Counted from the first letter of the stretch, positions 1 to 6,486 are shown. The stretch: DNA of 11,601 bases from Clostridiales bacterium (GCA_012729875.1 JAAYCC010000173.1:1-11601), one strand, 5' to 3'. Made by a program: numbers and translations. Notes: generated from the sequence alone by a model not told the origin.

Positions 1-594
1 CTTGCCGAGACTGTTCTCTGCAAAGTACTGCATACGCTCATAAGCGCCCTTATCGGTCCACTGGGTGGGGATCATCTCGAACAGAGCCATCCAACGAGGA
101 GGATTGAAGAAGTGGGTGCCCATGAAATACTTCTTGAACTCGTCGTCCATGACACTTACGATGTTGGTGCAGTTGACGCCGGAGGTGTTGGAGGAGACAA
201 TTGCATCGGGCTTGCGGTGGGGAGCGATCTGCTTAAGAACGCTCTGCTTGATGTCGATGCGCTCGGAAACAGCTTCAACGATCCAGTCGGCATCGTCAAT
301 CTCGTCGAGGTTATCGGTTGTGTTGCCGATTCTGACGTTTTTGACAGCGCCTCTGCTGAGGGTCATGTTGTTTCTGGGCTTTTTGATTCTGTCAAGACCG
401 GCGAGTGAAAAACGGTTACGGAACTCGTAGCTGTCCTCAGTCAGGCCCTTTGCCTTATCTTCATCGGTAAGGCCCTGAGGGGGCACGATGTCAAGAAGTA
501 CCGTTTCTACTCCGACGCTTGCCAGAAGGCCTGCGATGGATGCGCCCATGACACCCGCGCCGAAAACAACGGCTTTGTTGATGTTTTTAATCAT
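1..594 (-). CDS. 3-hydroxyacyl-CoA dehydrogenase, FadN-like, N-terminal part (runs off the left edge)
   Basis: NAD-dependent oxidation of 3-hydroxyacyl-CoA to 3-ketoacyl-CoA in the cytoplasm, a step of beta-oxidation or, in reverse, butyrate-type synthesis. The visible 198 residues hold the Rossmann dinucleotide motif GAGVMG (12-17) with the adenosine-binding acidic residue D35, the SSNTS segment (about 134-138), and the catalytic His-Glu pair in GTHFFNPP (H161) and LFEMIP (E173), spaced 12 apart as in the family. The segment from IVPP to KGLTEDS after D35 and the overall pattern resemble Bacillus FadN, a long (about 780 residue) dehydrogenase carrying an extra crotonase domain, more than the short 280-residue Hbd; this is from memory, and the C-terminus that would decide is outside the window. 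The ATG at 594 is preceded by AAGGAGAG at a suitable distance. It lies downstream of the crotonase gene on the same strand across a 307-bp gap. Confidence 0.9.
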   Translation of the reverse strand, partial: MIKNINKAVVFGAGVMGASIAGLLASVGVETVLLDIVPPQGLTDEDKAKGLTEDSYEFRNRFSLAGLDRIKKPRNNMTLSRGAVKNVRIGNTTDNLDEIDDADWIVEAVSERIDIKQSVLKQIAPHRKPDAIVSSNTSGVNCTNIVSVMDDEFKKYFMGTHFFNPPRWMALFEMIPTQWTDKGAYERMQYFAENSLGK

Positions 595-901
595 GAGATA
601 GCTTCTCTCCTTTTGAATTCTTTTAAATTCAGCACAAAACTCAGAAGCCCTGTGCGGGATTTACTGATTTGCGTTACTCGATAAGCTCCTAACACCTGAA
701 AGGAGCGCTGCTTTTCCTCTATAAAGATGCCAAAACAGCGGCAGGAGCCCTGAGAGAGGCAGACCATCCGCAACGGGCTTTATCAGTCTCACGCCCCCGC
801 TCCCGAAAAGATGCGGGATGCTGTAACGGCTGGGTTATATAAAGACAGGAATTATCGGTAAATTGCTGCGGCGGTATGCCTCGTTAGCATAACGTACGTG
901 T
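595..901. other. Intergenic gap between crotonase and FadN-like gene
   Basis: No gene is supported in these 307 bases. Short frames here lack a ribosome-binding site and any recognisable protein. Visible structure: a small palindrome CGTTA-TGC-TAACG just after the crotonase stop, a TCCCG/CGGGA hairpin near 802-821, and GCTCCT (685-690) / AGGAGC (701-706), a 6-bp hairpin. None has a convincing U-run, so I cannot say whether the two minus-strand genes share a transcript. I found no clear sigma-A promoter for the downstream gene. Confidence 0.5.
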
Positions 902-1705
902 TTATTTGAAGCTTGCTCTTCTCTTTTCGCAGAATGCGGAGACGCCTTCGAAGAAGTCCTCGGTCGCGCCGCAGACCATCTGAGCTTCGACTTCCTTCTT
1001 GACATACTCTTCGAAGCCGAGGAACTCGGACTCCCAGCAGAGCTTCTTCATGTACTCGTAAGAGGTGGAGGGGCCATATGTGAACTTCTTTGCTCTCTTC
1101 ATTGCTGCTTCTGCAAATGCGTCGTCGTCTTCGATGACTTCCGCAACGAAGCCCAGAGCCTTTGCGTCGTCGGCAAAGATCATATCGCCGGTGAGAGCCA
1201 GCTCCATGCCCTTGTTGAGGCCGCAGGAACGGGTGAGAAGATAAATTCCGCCGGCGTCAGGGATGAGGCCGAGCTTTACAAAAGCCTGGATGAATACGGA
1301 AGCCTGGGTCGCGATAACATAGTCGCAAGCAAGAGCTACGTTGAAGCCGGCTCCTGCGCAAGCGCCCTGTACAGCACCGACAACGGGCTTCGGGCTCTTT
1401 CTGATAGCCTTTGTGACATTGGCCATCTTAGCGATGGACTTTCCGAATTCAGCGACAAACTCGTCCTTCGCGTGATTCTTGATACCGTCGTACATAGAGG
1501 CGACGTCGCCGCCCGCGGAGAAAGCCTTTGTGGTGGTGCTGTTGAGGAGAATAGATTTGACATTTGCGTCTGCGTCAGCCATATGGATAGCTTCTTCCAG
1601 CTCATCGAGCATGACCTCGTCAAATGCGTTCATGTTCTTGGGGCTGTCCATGGAGATGATAGCGACTTTTTCGCTCACTGCATACTTTACCTTGGTAAAT
1701 TCCAT
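902..1705 (-). CDS. Enoyl-CoA hydratase/isomerase family protein (PaaG-like crotonase)
   Basis: A 267-residue crotonase-fold protein, normal length for the family, expected to act on an acyl-CoA in the cytoplasm as a trimer or hexamer. The CoA/oxyanion-hole segments are AFSAGGDV (61-68) and GACAGAGFN (114-122). The two glutamates of true enoyl-CoA hydratases (rat E144 and E164) are replaced: N122 and F142 stand at the aligned positions. Instead the sequence reads GLIPDAGG with D150, and ends EGVSAFxEKR; both features are typical of PaaG, where this Asp is catalytic. Isomerisation (delta3-delta2 enoyl-CoA or a ring-modified CoA ester) is therefore more likely than hydration; the substrate is unknown. 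The ATG at 1705 follows AGAAAGGAC. Its own promoter and a leader hairpin lie upstream, and a FadN-like dehydrogenase follows downstream. Confidence 0.9.
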   Translation of the reverse strand: MEFTKVKYAVSEKVAIISMDSPKNMNAFDEVMLDELEEAIHMADADANVKSILLNSTTTKAFSAGGDVASMYDGIKNHAKDEFVAEFGKSIAKMANVTKAIRKSPKPVVGAVQGACAGAGFNVALACDYVIATQASVFIQAFVKLGLIPDAGGIYLLTRSCGLNKGMELALTGDMIFADDAKALGFVAEVIEDDDAFAEAAMKRAKKFTYGPSTSYEYMKKLCWESEFLGFEEYVKKEVEAQMVCGATEDFFEGVSAFCEKRRASFK

Positions 1706-1742
1706 GTTCTTTGTCCTTTCTCATTAAAGTTTTAAATATTTG

Positions 1743-1766
1743 TGTCCGCAGCCATAATAACGGACA
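1743..1766 (-). promoter_or_regulatory. Perfect inverted repeat in the crotonase leader (possible operator or hairpin)
   Basis: TGTCCG at 1743-1748 and CGGACA at 1761-1766 form a perfect 6-bp inverted repeat with a 12-base spacer. It lies about 10-33 bases downstream of the inferred transcription start of the crotonase gene. It could be a repressor operator that blocks elongation or an RNA hairpin in the leader. No regulator can be named from the sequence. Confidence 0.4.
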
Positions 1767-1782
1767 GCAAACCTCTTTCAGT

Positions 1783-1812
1783 ATTATACAAGCAAACCCA
1801 CAGGCATTTCAA
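1783..1812 (-). promoter_or_regulatory. Sigma-A promoter of the crotonase gene
   Basis: On the minus strand TTGAAA (1812-1807) and TATAAT (1788-1783) are 18 bases apart. The -10 is a full match and the -35 matches four of six positions. The inferred start, near 1776, gives a leader of about 70 bases. Confidence 0.65.
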
Positions 1813-2069
1813 GATGCAACTTTCTCTTTTGTTAAAAACACATAATTATTGGGAAATTATTTTGCTACATTTACTCGCGGAACCCATTTATTTTCCACAG
1901 CTTTTCACATTTTGAGCCAGCTGCTTTACATAACATTTCCCAGTTGTTTTCGACAGCATCGCTACAATCCAAAAAAAGCCTCTCAAAGTATTTTTCTTTG
2001 CCCCGACTTTCCGTTTCTTTGCCGTTTTTTTCCCATGCCCTTTTGTGCACAATACATAGCTGAAAGTGC

Positions 2070-2098
2070 TTGCAATTCTGTAACCGATTCAGTATAAT
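2070..2098 (+). promoter_or_regulatory. Sigma-A promoter of the iron-sulfur protein / hypA operon
   Basis: TTGCAA (2070-2075), a 17-base spacer, and a consensus TATAAT (2093-2098). Transcription should start near 2105, leaving a leader of about 128 bases before the ATG. Confidence 0.75.
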
Positions 2099-2110
2099 TA
2101 AGTGAATTAT

Positions 2111-2226
2111 GTCGAGGACATAAGTCCTTATCGTAATTTCTCGGGACTCTCCTGTCGCCTTTCCGCTTTACGGCAGAGTCTCGACAATATATACATCGGC
2201 GCAAGCCGAAAAGCAAAAAAAGGAGA
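2111..2226 (+). promoter_or_regulatory. Structured leader RNA of the iron-sulfur/hypA operon (candidate switch)
   Basis: The leader can fold into a closed three-way junction: GTCGA (2111-2115) with TCGAC (2181-2185); GGAC-ATAA-GTCC (2116-2127); and GACTCT (2145-2150) with AGAGTC (2175-2180), the latter extended by GCC (2157-2159)/GGC (2172-2174). A TCGGC-GCAA-GCCGA hairpin with a GNRA loop follows (2196-2209), then the Shine-Dalgarno AGGAGA (2221-2226). TCTCCT (2148-2153) is exactly complementary to that Shine-Dalgarno and overlaps one helix of the junction, so helix and sequestered ribosome site would exclude each other. I do not recognise a known riboswitch class. The fold was made by eye, without energy calculation or comparison. 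Confidence 0.4.
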
Positions 2227-2232
2227 AACGCA

Positions 2233-3210
2233 ATGTACAATCCCGATCCGGCAGCAAGAAAAACCACACAGCGCATGCTACAGAAGATGTACCCACGCAC
2301 CAACGAAGGTTTCGCACAGCTCATCCACGCACAGCTCTACTTTCAGTTCATTCCCCTCTACATCTACTACATGAGAGAGGCTATTAATCCCTATCTGCCC
2401 GAGCCTCATAACCTCATCAAGCCCGAGGGCATAGAAAATGAAGTCGTCGCAGAAATGGTCAAGACCGCTTGCAACCACTGCGGCGCACATGCCGCTAAGC
2501 TTGAGACCAACACCTATCACGCAAAGGTTCTGCGCCTTGAGGATGCCGAACAGATCGTCACTCTCACCGAGGATCTAAACCTTGGCGAGCTGCCCAAGAC
2601 CATTATGCCCTATGATATCGCGAAGACTGCCATCATTGACTCCCCCGACCGTATCGCCGTTATCGACTGCGTATGTCGTAAGATCCGCGGCGACGAGGGC
2701 TGCAAACCCCTCGATGTCTGTCTTGTCATCGGCGAGCCCTGGGTCTCATGGTGTTTGGATCGTGACCGCTACCTCAACGGCCGCCTGATCGACAAGGAAG
2801 AGGCTCTGAGGATCCTCCGCGAGTCCCACGAGAGAGGCAACGTCCACGCAGCATTCTTTAAGGATGTCGCCGCCGGCCGCCTGTACAGCATCTGCAACTG
2901 CTGCCCCTGCTGCTGCACAGCTCTGCTCTCCCAGAACTACCTGACCGCCCCGATGATGGCAGGTTCCGGCTACATAGCAAAGATCGATTACGACAAGTGC
3001 GTAAACTGCGGTCTATGCGAGAAGCACTGCAACTTCCTCGCCATCTACAGAGACAAGGACAACAGAGTCACCGTGAACGAGGAGCTCTGCCGCGGCTGTG
3101 AAGGCTGCCTGCAGTTCTGCAAGAAAGACGCTATACACCTTGAGCTTGTCGACCCCGAAGTCCTCGCTCCTCTGGACATCAAGGCCCTCAAGGCCCAGCT
3201 CAACGCCTGA
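2233..3210 (+). CDS. Cysteine-rich 4Fe-4S protein with C-terminal 2[4Fe-4S] ferredoxin domain
   Basis: A 325-residue putative cytoplasmic electron-transfer or redox protein; the exact reaction is unknown. The C-terminal part is a bacterial-type two-cluster ferredoxin domain: CVNCGLCEKHC (C256, C259, C262, C266) and CRGCEGCLQFC (C286, C289, C292, C296). Further cysteines ahead of it are C80 and C83 (CNHC), C146 and C148 (CVCR), C157, C163, C174, and the cluster CNCCPCCC (221-228), giving 21 cysteines in all and room for more than two metal centres. There is no signal peptide and no clear transmembrane segment, although residues 33-47 are aromatic and hydrophobic. The ATG is seven bases after AGGAG. 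hypA follows after only three bases, so the two are cotranscribed, hinting at a role linked to a nickel enzyme or its maturation; that link is inference. Confidence 0.85.
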   Translation: MYNPDPAARKTTQRMLQKMYPRTNEGFAQLIHAQLYFQFIPLYIYYMREAINPYLPEPHNLIKPEGIENEVVAEMVKTACNHCGAHAAKLETNTYHAKVLRLEDAEQIVTLTEDLNLGELPKTIMPYDIAKTAIIDSPDRIAVIDCVCRKIRGDEGCKPLDVCLVIGEPWVSWCLDRDRYLNGRLIDKEEALRILRESHERGNVHAAFFKDVAAGRLYSICNCCPCCCTALLSQNYLTAPMMAGSGYIAKIDYDKCVNCGLCEKHCNFLAIYRDKDNRVTVNEELCRGCEGCLQFCKKDAIHLELVDPEVLAPLDIKALKAQLNA

Positions 3211-3213
3211 TTT

Positions 3214-3561
3214 ATGCACGAGCTTGGCATACTGAACGAAGTGCTGGATACGGCGCTGAGGGTTGCCGAACAGCACGGCGGCAGTAAGGTCACAAAGATA
3301 ACTTTGAGAATAGGACTTATGTCCGGTATAGTGCCGCGATTTGTTCAGTCCTATTTCGATGTATTGTCTAAAGACACTATCGCGAAAGACGCAAAGCTGA
3401 TCATCGAAATCGATCCTGCGGTCTACTTGTGCTGCGACTGCGGCGCGAAAACCACATACACCGAGCAGGCTCCGCACTTTGAGTGTGAAAAATGCGGCAG
3501 CAGAACTCTGCGGCTGCTCTCAGGCTACGGTTTCCAGATCGTGAATGTCGGCATCGTCTGA
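3214..3561 (+). CDS. hypA: Hydrogenase/urease nickel incorporation protein HypA
   Basis: A small metallochaperone that delivers nickel to [NiFe]-hydrogenase precursors (and in some bacteria urease). The 115-residue length is typical. The N-terminal Met-His-Glu nickel site is present (MHE, 1-3), so the start is certain. The structural zinc site is intact as C73-x-x-C76 and C91-x-x-C94, at almost the usual numbering. It starts three bases after the stop of the iron-sulfur gene and has no good Shine-Dalgarno of its own, so translation is probably coupled to that gene. No hypB-F, hydrogenase or urease gene is in the window, so its client is not visible here. A strong terminator follows. Confidence 0.93.
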   Translation: MHELGILNEVLDTALRVAEQHGGSKVTKITLRIGLMSGIVPRFVQSYFDVLSKDTIAKDAKLIIEIDPAVYLCCDCGAKTTYTEQAPHFECEKCGSRTLRLLSGYGFQIVNVGIV

Positions 3562-3571
3562 CCGAAAAGCT

Positions 3572-3608
3572 AAAGAAGAGACTGTGGATCAACCACAGTC
3601 TCTTCTTT
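3572..3608. terminator. Bidirectional intrinsic terminator between hypA and the GtrA-family gene
   Basis: A perfect 16-bp inverted repeat (3572-3587 with 3593-3608) and a five-base ATCAA loop. The stem starts with AAAG and ends with CTTT. It sits between two convergent genes, 10 bases after hypA and about 20 bases from the end of the minus-strand gene, and can serve both. Confidence 0.85.
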
Positions 3609-3627
3609 ATTCGTATTTCCGGAACAA

Positions 3628-4143
3628 TCAATCAGACTGCTCGTCCAAAAGCTGTCCGTTTTCAAGAAGCTCTCTCCGTCCGTCCTCGTTGGTGTATATC
3701 TGATTGCGGTATACAACAAAACGCCAGAACAAAAACTCGGTGACAAAATTTACTACCATGGTCAGGACAAGAACTATGTACTCGTTCCAGCCGGCGTCCG
3801 TAAGCCTGACAGTCCAAAATATCGACAGCGGGGCAAATACCGCATAAAAGCCGAAAACCTTCAGCATCGCGATCGGCACGTTTGCGGCAGATTTGAAGGC
3901 AAATTTGCGGTTCAGCGTAAAGTTCCATATGACCGACAGCGCCAGCGCTATAAAGTAGGTCAGGCCGTACTCGTTTCCAAAAATCTCATCCAGCCCGGTC
4001 ACTTTTTCAAGGTCAGTAAACTCGTTCAATACAGCGCAGGATACAAACTCTATCACTCCCGCAGAAATCGAAAACAGAAAGTATTTCAGCGCAATAAGTT
4101 TATTCTGTCTTTTTGTCAGACTGATTTTGCTTTTCTTTCCCAT
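3628..4143 (-). CDS. GtrA-family membrane protein
   Basis: A 171-residue inner-membrane protein with four predicted helices (about residues 19-41, 59-80, 92-113 and 121-141), a basic N-terminus and a charged acidic C-terminal tail. The GtrA (PF04138) signature is seen as WNFTLNRKFAF between helices 2 and 3. Family members are thought to move lipid-linked sugars across the membrane or act in cell-surface polysaccharide synthesis; no partner glycosyltransferase is adjacent. A frame extends upstream to an ATG at 4182, but I chose 4143: it has a strong GGAGGG Shine-Dalgarno, and a good promoter (-10 at 4176-4171) would start the transcript inside the longer version. An RmlA-like gene about 1.5 kb away would fit a surface-sugar role, but the two are not in one operon. 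Confidence 0.88.
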   Translation of the reverse strand: MGKKSKISLTKRQNKLIALKYFLFSISAGVIEFVSCAVLNEFTDLEKVTGLDEIFGNEYGLTYFIALALSVIWNFTLNRKFAFKSAANVPIAMLKVFGFYAVFAPLSIFWTVRLTDAGWNEYIVLVLTMVVNFVTEFLFWRFVVYRNQIYTNEDGRRELLENGQLLDEQSD

Positions 4144-4170
4144 CGCTTTCCCTCCATCCTCTCTTTCAGA

Positions 4171-4199
4171 ATAATACACCATCTCGAAAACTTGTTCAA
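4171..4199 (-). promoter_or_regulatory. Promoter of the GtrA-family gene
   Basis: On the minus strand TTGAAC (4199-4194), 17 bases, TATTAT (4176-4171). The inferred start near 4164 leaves a leader of about 20 bases with the GGAGGG ribosome site, which supports the ATG at 4143. Confidence 0.6.
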
Positions 4200-4216
4200 G
4201 CTAAAGAATACAACTA

Positions 4217-4245
4217 TTGCAATACGACGAAAAAGCTGAGATAAT
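4217..4245 (+). promoter_or_regulatory. Promoter candidate for the sugar-import ATPase gene
   Basis: TTGCAA (4217-4222), 17 bases, GATAAT (4240-4245). It has the same -35 hexamer and spacing as the promoter of the iron-sulfur operon. The predicted leader is about 186 bases. Confidence 0.55.
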
Positions 4246-4251
4246 AGCAGC

Positions 4252-4437
4252 GGTATATCCAACGAATCGTCCGCGGGAACAACTCCACTTCTTTTTGGCC
4301 CGCCGGCGGAAAAAGGAGGATAAAAAACCGCTCGGCTTGCGGTGCGGCAGTGTGGAGACCTGTCGTAATGCCCCTGCAGTTTCGCTCTGCATGGGCGAGG
4401 CGCGGTTTGCGGAGGCATCCAAACTAAAGCCGGTCAA
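4252..4437 (+). other. GC-rich structured leader of the ATPase gene
   Basis: No gene supported. It contains a strong hairpin at 4370-4396 (GCCC-C-TGCAG over a seven-base loop with CTGCA-T-GGGC, one mismatch) and an orphan Shine-Dalgarno AAAAGGAGG (4311-4319) with no start codon at a usable distance. On the minus strand there is a terminator-like ACCGC/GCGGT hairpin followed by T6 (about 4344-4322), which would stop antisense transcription before the divergent GtrA-family gene. The ATPase ATG itself has no clear Shine-Dalgarno. Confidence 0.4.
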
Positions 4438-5553
4438 ATGGCAACTGTTACCCTGAAAAACGTCAAAAAGGTATATGACAGAGACATTGTCGCGGTCTCG
4501 GATTTCAATCTTGAGATAGACGACAAGGAATTTGTCGTACTGGTCGGACCCTCCGGCTGCGGAAAATCGACCACTCTACGCATGGTTGCGGGACTTGAGG
4601 AGATCACCGAAGGCGAAATCTACATCGGCGACAGGCTTGTCAACGACGTACCGCCAAAGGACCGCGACATAGCGATGGTCTTCCAGAATTACGCGCTGTA
4701 CCCCCATATGACGGTCTACGACAACATGGCCTTTGCCCTGAAGCTGCGCAAGATGAGCAAGGCGGAGATAGACCAAAAGGTCAGAGCGGCGGCGGATATC
4801 CTTGACATTGGTCAGTACCTCGACCGCAAGCCCAAGGCTCTGTCAGGCGGCCAGCGCCAGCGCGTCGCCATAGGCCGTGCAATTGTGCGCGAGCCACAGG
4901 TGTTCCTTATGGACGAACCTCTTTCCAATCTGGACGCCAAGCTTCGCAACCAGATGCGCGCCGAGATCATAAGCCTGCGGCAGCGCATAAACACCACATT
5001 TATCTATGTCACACACGACCAGACCGAGGCCATGACTCTCGGCGACCGCATAGTCATTATGAGGGACGGCTTCATCATGCAGGTGGGTACGCCCCAGGAG
5101 GTGTTCCACCATCCGGACAACCTGTTCGTAGCGGGTTTTATCGGCTCTCCCCAGATGAACTTTTTTGACGGAACCCTCGAAAAGGACGGCGGCGTCTACT
5201 GCGCCGTCATAGAGGGCACGCGCATTGACCTTCCCGAGGACAAACAGCAGTGTCTGCGTGATAGCGGCGCCGCTCCTCAGGATATAGTTCTGGGCATCCG
5301 TCCCGAGCATATCACCTCGGGAACTTCAGATTCAGGGGTGTTCAACGGCAGGGTCTCCTTCTCCGAGATGATGGGCAGCTCCGTTCATCTGCACGTCGAC
5401 ATGGCGGGCAAGGACGTCATAATCATAAAACCCCTGGCAGACCTCAGCGAAGCGCAAAACTCGATATACGTGCCTGGAGCGGACTTCAGATTCGTGATCG
5501 GCGGCGGGGTCAGCCATATTTTCAGCAAGGAGACACAGAAAAATCTGCTCTAA
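4438..5553 (+). CDS. ugpC: Sugar / glycerol-3-phosphate ABC importer ATPase (UgpC/MsmK/MalK type)
   Basis: A 371-residue ATPase that energises carbohydrate uptake as a dimer on the cytoplasmic face of a CUT1-type importer. All motifs are intact: Walker A GPSGCGKST (37-45), Q-loop Q83, signature LSGGQ (135-139), Walker B VFLMDE (155-160, catalytic E160), D-loop SNLD (163-166) and H193. From about residue 235 a TOBE/OB regulatory domain follows, with the IRPEH motif (278-282) typical of MalK/UgpC relatives. The MATVTL N-terminus matches the family, so the ATG at 4438 is right despite a poor ribosome-binding site. No permease or binding-protein gene is nearby; such stand-alone ATPases (MsmK, MsiK) are known to be shared by several sugar importers. 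The substrate cannot be read from the sequence, so the symbol marks the family only. Confidence 0.93.
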   Translation: MATVTLKNVKKVYDRDIVAVSDFNLEIDDKEFVVLVGPSGCGKSTTLRMVAGLEEITEGEIYIGDRLVNDVPPKDRDIAMVFQNYALYPHMTVYDNMAFALKLRKMSKAEIDQKVRAAADILDIGQYLDRKPKALSGGQRQRVAIGRAIVREPQVFLMDEPLSNLDAKLRNQMRAEIISLRQRINTTFIYVTHDQTEAMTLGDRIVIMRDGFIMQVGTPQEVFHHPDNLFVAGFIGSPQMNFFDGTLEKDGGVYCAVIEGTRIDLPEDKQQCLRDSGAAPQDIVLGIRPEHITSGTSDSGVFNGRVSFSEMMGSSVHLHVDMAGKDVIIIKPLADLSEAQNSIYVPGADFRFVIGGGVSHIFSKETQKNLL

Positions 5554-5564
5554 AGCTAAAAGAA

Positions 5565-5599
5565 CTGCGGCAGTTGGTTTGAACTGCCGCAGCTTTTTT
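5565..5599 (+). terminator. Intrinsic terminator after the ATPase gene
   Basis: CTGCGGCAGTT (5565-5575) pairs perfectly with AACTGCCGCAG (5582-5592) over a six-base loop, followed by C and T6. It lies between convergent genes, next to the stop of the minus-strand rmlA-like gene, and is A/T-flanked on both sides, so it can act in both directions. Confidence 0.9.
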
Positions 5600-5600
5600 G

Positions 5601-6458
5601 TCACAGGCCCAGAATATATTTGCCGTAGTCGGTCATTTTCAGTTCTTCGCCCATGGCGTGAAGCTGTTCCCTGCTTATCCAGCCGTTGCTGTAGGCGTCC
5701 TCTTCAATGCAGCCTACAAGCTCTCCGGCCTCACTCTGTATACTGCGTATTATGCCGGCAGCTTTGTAAAGGCTGTCCGCCGTACCCGCGTCCATCCATG
5801 TGAAGCCCCGCTCAAGCGGTACGACCGAGAGCTGTCCCCGGCGGAGGTACTCAAGATTGACATCGGTAATCTCCAGCTCTCCGCGGGCGGAGGGTCTCAG
5901 GTTCTTTGCAATACTCACGACTTCACTGTCATAAAAATAGAGACCGGGAACAATGTAGTTGGACTTGGGAACACGCGGTTTTTCCTCTATGCTCGTGGCT
6001 CTGCCGTTTTCATCAAAAGCCACTACTCCGAAAGGGCGCGGATTCTCCACCCATATGCCGAAAACCACCGCGCCGCTTTTGTTTTCCGCAGCACAGCGCA
6101 GTTTAGTCTGCCAGTCGGCTGAGTAAAAAATATTGTCACCCAGCGCGAGACACACGCTGTCGTTTCCGATAAAGTCCGCGCCTATGAGCATCGCGTCGGC
6201 AATGCCACGTGCTGCGGGCTGCACCCTGTACTGAATGGACACACCCAGCTTGCCGCCGTCGTCCAGCAGCTCAGAAAATGCCTTTTCTTCCCCCGGCGGC
6301 ACTATAATTAGTATATCGTCGCATCCGGCCTGTATTAAAGTAGACAGCGGATAGTATATAAGAGGCTTGTCATAGACGGGCAGCAGAGGCTTGCAGACAG
6401 GCTTGGTCATTGGATAAAGCCTCGTGCCCTTGCCCGCCGCAAGGATTATGCCTTTCAC
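5601..6458 (-). CDS. rmlA: Glucose-1-phosphate thymidylyltransferase (RmlA/RfbA type)
   Basis: Forms dTDP-glucose (or UDP-glucose) from glucose-1-phosphate and the nucleotide triphosphate, the first step to dTDP-sugars such as rhamnose for cell-surface polymers. The 285 residues match the usual length of small RmlA. The pyrophosphorylase motif LAAGKGTRLYP (6-16, R13) is followed by K23 (CKPLLP), Q80 (VQP), the metal-binding D108 in LGDNIFY, EEKP (158-161), the PSARGELEITD stretch (189-199) and WMDAGT (D223). The start is GTG at 6458, preceded by GGGAG. Departures from enterobacterial RmlA (AAGKG for GGSGTR context; WMDAGT for WLDTGT) leave nucleotide specificity open. No rmlB, rmlC or rmlD is in the window; in many genomes they are adjacent. 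Confidence 0.9.
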   Translation of the reverse strand: MKGIILAAGKGTRLYPMTKPVCKPLLPVYDKPLIYYPLSTLIQAGCDDILIIVPPGEEKAFSELLDDGGKLGVSIQYRVQPAARGIADAMLIGADFIGNDSVCLALGDNIFYSADWQTKLRCAAENKSGAVVFGIWVENPRPFGVVAFDENGRATSIEEKPRVPKSNYIVPGLYFYDSEVVSIAKNLRPSARGELEITDVNLEYLRRGQLSVVPLERGFTWMDAGTADSLYKAAGIIRSIQSEAGELVGCIEEDAYSNGWISREQLHAMGEELKMTDYGKYILGL

Positions 6459-6486
6459 AGTATCACTCTCCCAATGGTTTGGCTAT

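Larger units (their letters stand above)
1706..2232. other. Divergent intergenic region between the crotonase gene and the iron-sulfur operon
   Basis: These 527 bases contain no supported gene. They hold the crotonase promoter with its leader repeat (1743-1812), an AT-rich stretch rich in T/C tracts (about 1820-2060) with nothing I recognise, and the promoter and structured leader of the iron-sulfur operon (2070-2232). Short frames in both strands here lack ribosome-binding sites and recognisable motifs. Confidence 0.6.

Noticed and set aside
591..773. 60-residue minus-strand frame in the gap upstream of the FadN-like gene
   Set aside because: Overlaps the dehydrogenase start and its ribosome site; low-complexity composition and no family resemblance.
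1829..1846. Possible Rex (redox repressor) site, starting TTGTTAA, upstream of the crotonase gene
   Set aside because: Only the left half fits TTGTTAANNNNTTAACAA; the right half does not match, and it lies upstream of the -35.
1891..1900. DnaA-box-like TTTTCCACA
   Set aside because: Single copy with one mismatch and no cluster, no dnaA/dnaN context; expected by chance.
1983..2324. 113-residue minus-strand frame across the leader and start of the iron-sulfur gene
   Set aside because: Overlaps a well-supported promoter and gene on the other strand, no ribosome site, no recognisable protein.
4144..4182. 13-residue N-terminal extension of the GtrA-family protein from ATG 4182
   Set aside because: No ribosome site there; a promoter -10 lies inside the extension and a strong GGAGGG precedes the ATG at 4143.
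4217..4456. 79-residue plus-strand frame ahead of the ATPase gene
   Set aside because: It has no Shine-Dalgarno, runs into the ATPase gene in another frame, starts at the predicted -35, and has no motif.
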